In this document: positions 8,567 to 16,491 of the stretch, in pieces | Numbering within the stretch: position 1 is the stretch's first letter | Layout: each line of letters starts with the position of its first letter | NCBI GenBank assembly: GCA_046483075.1 | Contig: JAWODV010000063.1 | Coordinates: 1 to 41,603, forward strand | DNA from: JASMTM01 sp046483075 | GTDB taxonomy: Bacteria; Thermotogota; Thermotogae; Petrotogales; Kosmotogaceae | DNA: 41,603 nt | Direction of reading: 5' to 3' | Notes under the pieces: generated by a model | Database searches by the model: none | What the model saw: the letters and a program-made list of their open reading frames with translations, nothing else | Told to the model about the DNA's origin: nothing | Program-made: the position numbers and the translations under genes

Positions 8567-9232
8567 ATGATTGAGTTCTGGAATTCTATCATTTGGCTCT
8601 TGGTGGCAGGATTGATAGGTTTTTTTGTGAGTTTTGTTTTTTCAGGAGTATTAAAGTTTTCTAGAAGGATTTTTTTGTTACCTTATCTGGGAATTATCGC
8701 TATTTACATAACAGCCTTTTTTTGGTTGAATAATATAGTTATAAAAGAATTGCTTTCCAATAATTTGATTTTAGGTATATTAGCAGGTATAGCAGTTGGT
8801 ATTTTTCTTATTACTAATGTTTTTTCACAGCCATCTTCACGAAAGTCAAAAGGATTATTATTAATAATTGATATATTATGGATTGGACTAATATATGGAA
8901 TATTGGACGCTTTTTTTCTGAATATTATTCCTGTGTTAATTGTAGAAAGAGCTGTTCCCCAAATCTGGATGACTGAATGGTTACCTTACCTTGGTGTTGA
9001 AGCTTTAGCCTTAACAGCTAGTCTGATTGTAGTTCTCGTATATCATCTTGGTTATTCTGAATTCAGAAATAAGAAGGTTTTTCCTGTGATTTTTGGAAAT
9101 GCTCTTATTACAGTTGCTTTCTTGTCAAGTTCAAATCCAATAGGAGCTATAATAAGTCATGTTGTCATGCATATAGCTGCAGTCGTTAGGGGTCCAGAAA
9201 CTACTATACAGCTTCCACCACATAAAGAATAA
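8567..9232 (+). CDS. Multi-pass membrane protein of unknown function
   Basis: 221 residues, start chosen at ATG 8567 because a G-rich ribosome-binding stretch (GTTAGGGGGGG) lies just upstream; a longer in-frame extension would run back through the tRNA and is not credible. About six hydrophobic segments are visible, beginning IIWLLVAGLIGFFVSFVFSGVL. A basic loop (QPSSRKSKG) follows the third or fourth helix, and the C-terminus HIAAVVRGPETTIQLPPHKE is hydrophilic and probably cytoplasmic. I do not recognise a family. It stands alone between a tRNA terminator and rsmA. Confidence 0.8.
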   Translation: MIEFWNSIIWLLVAGLIGFFVSFVFSGVLKFSRRIFLLPYLGIIAIYITAFFWLNNIVIKELLSNNLILGILAGIAVGIFLITNVFSQPSSRKSKGLLLIIDILWIGLIYGILDAFFLNIIPVLIVERAVPQIWMTEWLPYLGVEALALTASLIVVLVYHLGYSEFRNKKVFPVIFGNALITVAFLSSSNPIGAIISHVVMHIAAVVRGPETTIQLPPHKE

Positions 9233-9414
9233 CTTTTTAGAAGAAAGATTAATAATCCAGTAGCAGTGAGATAATAAAAGAGATGGTTTATAACTTATTA
9301 GCAGAATGAATTTAAATAATTTTGTATAATCAAAATGAAGGTTACTGCAATTAATTGAGAACAGAAACGGGCAACTAATGCTTTTTTAATCAAATGTCAA
9401 CATGAGGTGAAAAA

Positions 9415-10227
9415 TTGAAACTTCAGAAAAGACTTAGGAAAGAAAATATAAGATTAAAAAAGTCTTTAGGTCAGAATTTCTTGATCAACAAAGATATTGC
9501 CAATAAAATAGTGAAAATCGCAAACATCAATGGAGACGAAAAAATAATTGAAATAGGAATGGGTTCAGGAATGTTGACAAGAGAGATTGTAAAATACGGA
9601 GTGCAAGTAGTTGTATTTGAAGTTGATTTAAGTCTTAAACAATTGCATAAAGACATTATTCAGGCAAATAATGTTAAGATTTACTATAAGGATTTTCTAA
9701 AGTACAAGTTAGAAAATATTGAATCAAGTAAAATAAAATATATTGCAAACATACCGTATAATATTACATCTCCGATCCTCGAAAAAATCCTCTTTAATGG
9801 TCCAGATTTTATTTTGGCTGTGTTGATGGTTCAGAAAGAATTTGCGGAACGAATTATTGCTGAACCAGGTTCTAAAGCCTATGGTGCACTTACTGTAAAA
9901 ATGAATACATTCTCGAATATTCAAAAAGTAATGAGTGTTTCAAGAAAAAACTTTTTCCCTGAACCAAATGTAGATTCTTCAGTACTTAAATTAACTATGA
10001 AAGTTGAAAATGTTATTCCTTTTGAAGAAAGGAAGAAATTTAATAGATTTATCAATCTGTGTTTTTCTCATAGAAGAAAACAACTAAAGAATAATCTAAA
10101 AGGTCTTATAGACAAACCAGAAGAATTTATTGCAAAGTATGGAATTGAACCAAAAGCAAGAGCCGAGGAACTGGATTTAGAGCAATTCATTAGTCTTTTT
10201 GAAGGCTATCAAAGGGTGGTAAAATGA
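9415..10227 (+). CDS. rsmA: 16S rRNA dimethyladenosine transferase RsmA/KsgA
   Basis: Dimethylates two adjacent adenosines near the 3' end of 16S rRNA using S-adenosylmethionine, a late step in 30S assembly. The 270-residue product shows KKSLGQNFL at the N-terminus, the SAM-binding EIGMGSGMLT at about 46-55, and the catalytic NIPYNITSP at 112-120, all family hallmarks. The start is a TTG with GAGGTGA five bases upstream. Its stop overlaps the start of the next gene by 4 bases (ATGA), so the sigma-54 activator is co-translated with it. Confidence 0.96.
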   Translation: MKLQKRLRKENIRLKKSLGQNFLINKDIANKIVKIANINGDEKIIEIGMGSGMLTREIVKYGVQVVVFEVDLSLKQLHKDIIQANNVKIYYKDFLKYKLENIESSKIKYIANIPYNITSPILEKILFNGPDFILAVLMVQKEFAERIIAEPGSKAYGALTVKMNTFSNIQKVMSVSRKNFFPEPNVDSSVLKLTMKVENVIPFEERKKFNRFINLCFSHRRKQLKNNLKGLIDKPEEFIAKYGIEPKARAEELDLEQFISLFEGYQRVVK

Positions 10228-11933
10228 AATCTTCATTGTTTAAAGAAATAATAAACACACTTGTGGAAGCCGTATTAGTTATCGATACTGATGAAAGAAT
10301 AATTCTAATCAATGACGAAGCATGTAAAATACTGGGGCTGGATAGAAAAAATGTTTTGGGGAAAAGAGTAGTAAATACTGTTCCCAACACCAGACTTCAC
10401 ATTGTTTTAAAAACAGGCAAACCTGAGCACAATAAGGTTCAGTATCTAGGGAAAAAAACAATAGTAACAAATAGAATTCCCCTGATTAATGAAAAGGATA
10501 ATGTATATGCGGTAATGGCTGTGTTCAGAGATATAACATCAGTTCAAAAAATGGCTGAAGAAGTGACAAACCTTCGTGAAGTTGAAGCAATGTTAACTGC
10601 AATAATCGATTCAACTCACGATGCCATTTCAGTAGCTGATGCAGAAGGAAAAATTATTATGGTGAATAAAGAATATTCGCGGATAACAGGCATGAGCGCA
10701 AAATATGTCGTTGGAAAAATGGCCACTGTAGATATTTCAGAGGGATCATCGCTGCATTTGGAAGTAGCCAGAACAAAAGAACCGATATTCAATGCCAGAT
10801 TGAAGGTAGGACCTGCTAAAAAAGAAGTTGTGGTCAATGTAACTCCAATATTTGTAAAAAAAGAATTCAAGGGCAGTGTGGGAGTTATTCATGATATTTC
10901 CGAAATCGAGAAGCTGGCCAAGGAACTTGAAGATACGAGAAGAATGCTGAGACACATGAAAGCTCATTACACATTTGATGATATTGCTGGTTCGTCTAAT
11001 AAAATGCAGGTTGCCATAGAACAGGCAAGAAGAGTATCTAAAACAAAGATGACAGTCTTATTGAGAGGTCCAAGCGGAACCGGAAAAGAATTATTTGCCC
11101 ATGCAATTCATAACTCAAGTGACAGATCAAAACAAAGCTTCATAAGCGTGAACTGTGCAGCACTTCCGGAATCCATTCTTGAATCAGAGCTCTTTGGTTA
11201 TACAGAAGGTGCCTTCACAGGGGCTAGAAAAGGTGGAAAGCCAGGTTTATTGGCTGAAGCAAATGGCGGAACACTTTTTTTAGATGAGATTGGAAAAATG
11301 AGTCTTAATGTGCAATCAAAGTTTTTAAGATTTCTTCAGAACAAGGAAGTGACACCCGTAGGTGGAAGTAAATCTTTTAAAATAGACACAAGGGTAATAG
11401 CAGCAACAAATCTTGATCTGGAAAAATTGATGGAAAAAGGAGATTTTTTGTCAGACCTTTACTATAGATTAAATGTTGTTCCAATTGTTATCCCTCCATT
11501 GAAAGAGCATATGGAGGATCTTCCTGAAATTGCATCGGTAATACTAATGAGGCTTAATCAGGAATATGGAAGGGTTGTAGAAGAAATTTCATCGCAAGCA
11601 ATGAGAATCATGCAGGAGTACAACTGGCCTGGTAATGTTAGAGAATTAGAAAATATTATTGGACGGTCGCTTATAAATATGGATCCAGAAGAAAAGTTAA
11701 TTTTACCAGAACATCTACCCTCACTAAGTAATTATACTGAAAAACCAACTGCTGAAAGCGTAGAAGGCAGTTTAAATGACCTTGTAAGTAGATATGAAAA
11801 GAGTATTATATTGAATACTCTTGAGAGAAATAATGGTAACAAAACTAAGACAGCAAGGGATCTCGGTATAAGTGTTAGAGCGCTCTATTATAAACTTGAA
11901 AGATATGGAGTGACAGGTTCACAAAGAGTTTGA
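10224..11933 (+). CDS. PAS-PAS sigma-54-dependent transcriptional activator, Fis-type HTH
   Basis: A one-component enhancer-binding protein of 569 residues. Two PAS sensor domains occupy about 1-110 and 122-230, followed by a short coiled linker. The AAA+ domain (about 252-480) has Walker A GPSGTGKE at 282-289, the sigma-54-contacting GAFTGA loop at 329-334, Walker B GGTLFLDEIG at 348-357 and an arginine in the YYRLN stretch. The C-terminus is a Fis-type helix-turn-helix (NKTKTARDLGISVRALYYKLERYG). An intact GAFTGA implies that the host has RpoN, which is not in this window. The signal sensed by the PAS domains is unknown. The 3' end of the gene contains the ssrA promoter. Confidence 0.93.
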   Translation: MKSSLFKEIINTLVEAVLVIDTDERIILINDEACKILGLDRKNVLGKRVVNTVPNTRLHIVLKTGKPEHNKVQYLGKKTIVTNRIPLINEKDNVYAVMAVFRDITSVQKMAEEVTNLREVEAMLTAIIDSTHDAISVADAEGKIIMVNKEYSRITGMSAKYVVGKMATVDISEGSSLHLEVARTKEPIFNARLKVGPAKKEVVVNVTPIFVKKEFKGSVGVIHDISEIEKLAKELEDTRRMLRHMKAHYTFDDIAGSSNKMQVAIEQARRVSKTKMTVLLRGPSGTGKELFAHAIHNSSDRSKQSFISVNCAALPESILESELFGYTEGAFTGARKGGKPGLLAEANGGTLFLDEIGKMSLNVQSKFLRFLQNKEVTPVGGSKSFKIDTRVIAATNLDLEKLMEKGDFLSDLYYRLNVVPIVIPPLKEHMEDLPEIASVILMRLNQEYGRVVEEISSQAMRIMQEYNWPGNVRELENIIGRSLINMDPEEKLILPEHLPSLSNYTEKPTAESVEGSLNDLVSRYEKSIILNTLERNNGNKTKTARDLGISVRALYYKLERYGVTGSQRV

Positions 11934-11946
11934 GTAATGATATAAT
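11918..11946 (+). promoter_or_regulatory. Predicted ssrA promoter inside the preceding gene's 3' end
   Basis: TTCACA (11918-11923) and TATAAT (11941-11946) with a 17-base spacer. The -35 lies inside the last codons of the sigma-54 activator gene, and the start would fall near 11953, just before the tmRNA 5' end. Confidence 0.7.
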
Positions 11947-11960
11947 TTTATTGACCCATC

Positions 11961-12315
11961 GGGGGCGAAATGGTCTCGACGGGGTCAGTGAACACAGAGG
12001 AGCGAGTCGAGGTTTCCAGTACCTCGTAAAAAAGCTGGAAAGGCATATTAAATTGCCGAACCTGAATTTGCACTCGCTGCATAAATAAATGTAGCGCGCC
12101 CCTGAGAAATCGTGGTACGGAGTTACTCAGAAGGGTGTCATAGATCCGGACCTAGCCTGGGATCTTGCCTCTGGATCTCGGGGACATTTAAGAGGCTTGG
12201 AAAGACTCAGTTTGTCTGCGCACTGTAGTCTTTCGACATAGAACGCAGGCTGCGCTCGGAGAGCCTCTGTGTGAACTGACTTCGGACGCGGGTTCGATTC
12301 CCGCCGCCTCCACCA
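11961..12315 (+). ncRNA. ssrA: tmRNA (trans-translation RNA)
   Basis: Rescues stalled ribosomes as both tRNA and mRNA. The 5' end GGGGGCGAAATGG...CGACGGGG and the 3' end GGGTTCGATTCCCGCCGCCTCCACCA form the tRNA-like domain; acceptor GGGGGCG pairs with CGCCTCC and contains the G-U pair used by alanyl-tRNA synthetase. The tag reading frame ends at TAA 12082-12084 and encodes ...AEPEFALAA, with an in-frame TAA at 12049-12051 just upstream. The resume codon is therefore ATT (12052) or GCC (12055). The remaining region has several complementary stretches consistent with pseudoknots. Length is about 355 bases, normal for a one-piece tmRNA. Confidence 0.97.
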
Positions 12316-12321
12316 TTATTT

Positions 12322-12348
12322 AAAACAGCTTATAAGCTGTTTTTTTTA
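12322..12348 (+). terminator. Intrinsic terminator after ssrA
   Basis: Stem AACAGCTT (12324-12331) and AAGCTGTT followed by a T8 tract. It directly abuts the 3' end of the convergent alkyltransferase-like gene. Confidence 0.85.
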
Positions 12349-12651
12349 TTTGAAGAAGTAAGAATATTTCTGAAGATCAACCGTTCCATTATTGTTGAAC
12401 TTGATTCCTTCAATTTCCAGAAGTTGTCGCTGAAGATTGTATCCATCAAGTTCTTTTAAGCTAATTTTGCCTTTACTATTAATAACTCGATGCCAGGGAA
12501 TGTTATCATTCTCAAGACTTGATAGTGCATAACCTACGTATTTAGCACTACAACCAATGTACTTACCAATTTGCCCATATGTAGCTACTTTTCCCTCTGG
12601 TATTAATTTAACCGCAGCATATATTTTTTTGAATAATGATTTATGTTGCAA
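12346..12651 (-). CDS. Alkyltransferase-like (ATL) DNA-damage binding protein
   Basis: A 101-residue relative of O6-alkylguanine-DNA alkyltransferase. The conserved PCHRV active-site motif appears here as IPWHRVI at residues 51-57, so the alkyl-accepting cysteine is replaced by tryptophan (W53). The DNA-binding helix-turn-helix GKVATYGQIGKYIG and the following SAKYVGYALS are retained. Known ATL proteins with this change bind O6-alkylguanine, do not repair it, and hand it to nucleotide excision repair. A full excision-repair gene, uvrA, is in the same window. The start is a TTG with AAAGGA eight bases upstream; a nearby alternative start cannot be excluded. Confidence 0.88.
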   Translation of the reverse strand: MQHKSLFKKIYAAVKLIPEGKVATYGQIGKYIGCSAKYVGYALSSLENDNIPWHRVINSKGKISLKELDGYNLQRQLLEIEGIKFNNNGTVDLQKYSYFFK

Positions 12652-12697
12652 AAAATCAATCCTTTGTAAAACAACTTTTTAAGTTAATACTATTTTC

Positions 12698-14161
12698 TCA
12701 TTCTTTGTTCGTAATAAATATGTTCATTCTATCTGGACGAACTGTCGTTTTAAATCCCGAAGATTTCAATTCATCCATAGACAAACGTAGCCATTGACCA
12801 AAGCTACCTTTTTTTATATTATCTGGATCCATATTAGTTGCTCCATAATTATTACCAATATTGTTTGCTACCTGGACAAGTAGATTTTTTGATACCCAAT
12901 AATCAAGCGCAATGGGATCAGTACTTGCAGCAATAATTCCAATACTGGTAGCTCTTGAATAGGGAGTTGACGGTCCTCGCTGTGCATTTATCCAGATTGC
13001 ATCTGTAATATTCAAAACAGGAACTCTTGTTTCCGCCATTACTGTTCCCATACCACCTTCATCTACACTAGAATGAGATCTTCCATTTGTTAATTTGTCA
13101 GATATAACACCCATATAATGTTTAATGTTTGCGGTGACGCCATAAATAAAATGAGCTTTTAGAACAGGTAGATTTATAACTTTTAATCTCTCAGAATCAT
13201 ATTCTTCCAATAATTCATTCCAGATTCCTTTTTTAAAGCTAATATAAGTACCATGTTTCGATTTGAATTTTGGATAGGATACAATAACTCCTGTTTCTTC
13301 ATCTGCCTTATCATAGATAATGTAACCATCATTTTTATCGCCTTCGGAATACTCACTAACACGCTTTTTTGTAATTTCATCCCACAAATAAGTGCTAACT
13401 TTGAAAGAACTGAAGCTATTAACTACATCTTGTATCGATTGAGATTTGTCCTCAGCATTATTCATTTCCCAGTCAAGACTTCCACCAAAACCAGAACTCC
13501 CATACTGTGCCTGTCCATTATCTGCAACAATTATCTCTCCCGAAAAACCTTCTGGATGTTCGGTGATTTTTCTAATCAGACTCTTAACCAGGTCTGTATT
13601 GGTTCCCCCTCTTTGATCCCATTGACAGTTAATCTTCAAAATAATCACATCATCTTTTGAGATCAGCCCATCTTCATTTGTTTTGGTTTTGAAAAAGTGT
13701 GTTCCCTCATTTCTCATTAGATCAATGAGTCTGTTTACTCCGTCATCGTTACCATTTGTTTCTGAAACAACAAAAATATCGGAAGCATTATCATAAGAAC
13801 TTTGAAATGTTGAAAGAGTAAGTTCAACATCTTTATTCTTGATAATAATATCTGAACCTGTTGCCATGACAGTCACCAACCCCGTTGAAAGTATTAACAA
13901 AGTAAATGTATAAATAAACTTACTAATTCCTTTCTTAAAAACCTTTAAGAAAATGAGTGATGCTATTATTCCTGTAACCCAGGAAAGAAAGAAAAAAGCT
14001 AAAGGAAAAGCCAGTTTCTGACATGGATAATTAATTCTTGAAGGTTTAGGAATAACCCTAATTAAAACCCAAAGCAGAGCGAAAAATCCGACTAATAACA
14101 GTAACCATTTAGGAATACTGGAGTTTTTAAAATCGTGATTAGATTTGTTTTCTTTAGACAC
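12698..14161 (-). CDS. DUF362-family membrane-anchored protein
   Basis: Product of about 487 residues. Three hydrophobic segments lie in the first 105 residues, with the conserved-looking INYPCQKLAFPLA between the first two. A long extracytoplasmic domain resembles DUF362: INCQWDQRGGTNTDLVKSLIRKI, VINLPVLKAHFIYGVTANIKHYMGV, and DPIALDYWVSKNLL near the end. The function of DUF362 proteins is not settled; some carry Fe-S domains, but no ferredoxin-type cysteine cluster is present here. The start is set at GTG 14161, eight bases after AAGGTG; a GTG three codons upstream lies too close to that ribosome-binding site. Confidence 0.78.
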   Translation of the reverse strand: MSKENKSNHDFKNSSIPKWLLLLVGFFALLWVLIRVIPKPSRINYPCQKLAFPLAFFFLSWVTGIIASLIFLKVFKKGISKFIYTFTLLILSTGLVTVMATGSDIIIKNKDVELTLSTFQSSYDNASDIFVVSETNGNDDGVNRLIDLMRNEGTHFFKTKTNEDGLISKDDVIILKINCQWDQRGGTNTDLVKSLIRKITEHPEGFSGEIIVADNGQAQYGSSGFGGSLDWEMNNAEDKSQSIQDVVNSFSSFKVSTYLWDEITKKRVSEYSEGDKNDGYIIYDKADEETGVIVSYPKFKSKHGTYISFKKGIWNELLEEYDSERLKVINLPVLKAHFIYGVTANIKHYMGVISDKLTNGRSHSSVDEGGMGTVMAETRVPVLNITDAIWINAQRGPSTPYSRATSIGIIAASTDPIALDYWVSKNLLVQVANNIGNNYGATNMDPDNIKKGSFGQWLRLSMDELKSSGFKTTVRPDRMNIFITNKE

Positions 14162-14246
14162 TTTAATCACACCTTAACTTATTTCCTTCAATAATAGTAT
14201 ATAACATTGAAGATCAACTGGATTTATTTATAATCAGAGGTGTTAT

Positions 14247-14882
14247 ATGGAAAAGTTGTTAAGTATTAAAGGTCTACAAGAGCTTAATAAAATTTATTCT
14301 GATCTTGATAGAGAAATTGAGACTGTTAAAAAAAATACAGGCTTAAAATGCCTAAAAAATTGTAGGGCATGCTGCGAAACTCCTATTGAGAATATTGAAG
14401 TATCAATTTTTGAATTATTACCTTTAGCAATAGAGTTGTGGAAGATCAAAAAGTCTGAAGAAATACTAAAGAAAATAGAAGATAATGACAGTAAAAGAAA
14501 CTGCGTGCTATACATTAATGATCAAAGTATTCTTACTGAAGGTGGATGCAGTTTTTATAGTTTCAGACCTTTAATTTGCAGACTCTTTGGGTTTTCAGCT
14601 GTAATTAATAGAAATGGAGATAGAGAATTAACCGTATGCAAGGTAATCAAGGATTCAAGGAATGAGCTTATTCAAGAAATAAGGCATAAAATCAAAGATA
14701 AAGAAGATTTACCCGTTTATTCAGAGTACACACAAAAATTGATGGGAATAAATCCATACTTAGGACAAAATAGATTTCCAATAAATTTAGCGATAAAAAA
14801 AGCGGTTGAATTAGTTGGTTTTAAATTAATGCTGCTGGAAAAGATAGATAATAATCCTCTAAAGCCGCAATATTCAGAATGA
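14247..14882 (+). CDS. YkgJ-type cysteine-cluster protein
   Basis: 211 residues, ATG preceded by GAGGTG. The N-terminal motif CLKNCRACCETP and the later cysteines in GGCSFYSFRPLICRLFGF are the pattern of the YkgJ family, putative zinc or iron-sulphur binding proteins often annotated as Fe-S oxidoreductases. No transmembrane segment or signal peptide is seen. It is divergent from the DUF362 gene, with about 85 bases between them holding both promoters. Its biochemical role is unknown. Confidence 0.82.
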   Translation: MEKLLSIKGLQELNKIYSDLDREIETVKKNTGLKCLKNCRACCETPIENIEVSIFELLPLAIELWKIKKSEEILKKIEDNDSKRNCVLYINDQSILTEGGCSFYSFRPLICRLFGFSAVINRNGDRELTVCKVIKDSRNELIQEIRHKIKDKEDLPVYSEYTQKLMGINPYLGQNRFPINLAIKKAVELVGFKLMLLEKIDNNPLKPQYSE

Positions 14883-14897
14883 ACGTTTTATTAGGTG

Positions 14898-14926
14898 TTT
14901 ACAAATTATACGCCCTATGATATTAT
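14898..14926 (+). promoter_or_regulatory. Predicted promoter for tRNA-Glu
   Basis: TTTACA (14898-14903) and TATTAT (14921-14926) separated by 17 bases, placing the transcription start a few bases upstream of the tRNA. Confidence 0.6.
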
Positions 14927-14936
14927 TTTTTTGCCT

Positions 14937-15011
14937 GGCCCCATAGGATAACGGCTAATCCATCGGATTCTCAGTCCGAAAATCGGGGTTCGATTCCCCG
15001 TGGGGCTGCCA
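14937..15011 (+). tRNA. tRNA-Glu (anticodon CUC)
   Basis: Acceptor GGCCCCA (14937-14943) pairs with TGGGGCT (15001-15007, first pair G-U), then G and encoded CCA. The anticodon stem TCGGA/TCCGA encloses TTCTCAG, giving anticodon CTC at 14970-14972. T-stem CGGGG/CCCCG encloses TTCGATT. Confidence 0.95.
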
Positions 15012-15030
15012 GCTAAGTGAGTCCAAATTC

Positions 15031-15058
15031 AAAAGACCCATATCATGGGTCTTTTTTT
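15031..15058 (+). terminator. Intrinsic terminator after tRNA-Glu
   Basis: Stem AAAGACCCAT and ATGGGTCTTT with a three-base loop, followed by a long T run, about 20 bases after the tRNA end. Confidence 0.88.
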
Positions 15059-15140
15059 ATTTTTTAAAAATATTTTATAATTGTATATCAAAAGAAACTA
15101 CTAAATGACAAGAAATAAATATATAAGAAAGGTCAAGATT

Positions 15141-16124
15141 ATGAGAGATTTATTAATAGAATTACTGAACAAGCGGTGCAGTGTAAGAAATTTTGAAAAC
15201 AAAAAGATAAGCCAGAGTACAATTAATTATATTCTGAATACGGGAAGGATGGCACCGTCAGGAGGTAATGAACAAGCCTGGAAATTTGGGATTATAGATG
15301 AAAAATATGTGATTGATAGAATTTCAGGATATGCATATGGTCAGAAATGGATTAAGTCAGCACCTCTAATAATAGCTTTATGCACTGATACATCAAAAGT
15401 AGAATATGCAAAGGAATTGCAATCAAAGAGATTTCCTAAAATGAAAGATAGTATTTCAAATATTGATAATGCACTATTTGAGATTTTGAATATGGAAGAA
15501 CATCAAACAAAGATACCAGGCACTTTTATGATGCTTGCTGCTTTAGAGAAAGGTATTTATTCAACGTGGGTATCAAAATTTCAGTCAGACAGGATTTCTA
15601 GATTATTAGGTTTGCCTGATAACATGATTGTTTCCGAGTTACTTGTTCTGGGATATCCAGGTGAAAATAAAAAATCTACATCCAAAAAGGCCCTTTCAGA
15701 AATTACTTTTTACAATAGATATCTCGACAACAAAGAAGTTTTTATGAAAAAGATTAGAGAAATCCAGCCAAGCCAACTTTATATAAGTGAAAATAAACTT
15801 GATTTGGTTCGAAAAACTATCCGACAAAATGGATTTGATAAAAAGCGACCTCTACCTCTGGTAAGAATAAAAGGCGAGGTTACTTTTTCAGATGGGCATA
15901 CTAGAGCACTTGCAGCTCTAATGGAGGGTATAGAAGAAGTTCCTGTCTACAGAGATAAAGATGAACTGGACTTGCAAATGTATGAGATTTGCGTTAAGTG
16001 GTGTCAAGAAGAAAGAATAACTAATATCGCTGATCTAAAAGAAAGAATAGTCAGTCATGAAGAATATAAAGAATTGTGGCTAAAACGATGCGAAAAAATG
16101 CATGAAAAATTAAAACGAGAATAG
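15141..16124 (+). CDS. Nitroreductase-like domain fused to a ParB/Srx-like domain
   Basis: 327 residues from ATG 15141, chosen because AGAAAGGT lies about 8 bases upstream; an in-frame ATG at 15105 has no ribosome-binding site. Residues 1-200 are a flavin-dependent nitroreductase fold: the N-terminal KRCSVRNF, RMAPSGGNEQAWKF for FMN/substrate, and SELLVLGYPGE. Residues 203-327 resemble a ParB/sulfiredoxin-like domain: IREIQPSQLYIS, then FSDGHTRALAALMEGIEEVPVY (DGHTR at 251-255) and a C-terminal YEICVKWCQEE...YKELWLKRCEKM. The second half resembles small proteins that occur alone in other bacteria. Methionine 202 could start it separately, but no ribosome-binding site is seen there. The combined function is unknown. 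Confidence 0.8.
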   Translation: MRDLLIELLNKRCSVRNFENKKISQSTINYILNTGRMAPSGGNEQAWKFGIIDEKYVIDRISGYAYGQKWIKSAPLIIALCTDTSKVEYAKELQSKRFPKMKDSISNIDNALFEILNMEEHQTKIPGTFMMLAALEKGIYSTWVSKFQSDRISRLLGLPDNMIVSELLVLGYPGENKKSTSKKALSEITFYNRYLDNKEVFMKKIREIQPSQLYISENKLDLVRKTIRQNGFDKKRPLPLVRIKGEVTFSDGHTRALAALMEGIEEVPVYRDKDELDLQMYEICVKWCQEERITNIADLKERIVSHEEYKELWLKRCEKMHEKLKRE

Positions 16125-16491
16125 AATTCGCTTAATAGAACGCTTTTGTATGCTGGCTTTTAGCTGTTAAGTAAAAACTTCTGACCCTTGAAATGAAAAG
16201 GCTTGATCTGATAATAAAAGCCACTCCGAGAGAGGCGCATGAAGATAAACAAATTTAAAAAAAGTACACTTATCTGTGATTTTCATTTAGAAGACCCTAA
16301 AAACTAGTTCCCAGACTCGATTTTTGAAGTTCTATCCGTGAAGCTCAAATCCAAACCGTTACACAGGTTCGCATATCCTTGTGTTTCCCAACGCGCATAT
16401 TAGTGATTTTAAGTTCCAATCAATGGACCAAGCTTGGCATCAGGCGTGCATTGGACGAAGGACGTTGTTTTGGTCTCGGTTTCTCGTCTTC
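16125..16491. other. Gene-less segment with a compositionally distinct half
   Basis: No credible reading frame. The first part is ordinary AT-rich DNA. From about 16310 to 16493 it is visibly richer in G+C and contains the 10-bp palindrome CCAAGCTTGG and a pyrimidine-rich end (GGTCTCGGTTTCTCGTCTTC) reaching the stop codon of the next gene. This could be a short interspersed repeat or the remnant of one. No terminal inverted repeats or target duplication were found by eye. Confidence 0.35.

Noticed and set aside
9233..9414. TATAAT at 9325-9330 as an rsmA promoter
   Set aside because: No matching -35 element at 16-18 bases, so the -10-like sequence could be chance in AT-rich DNA.
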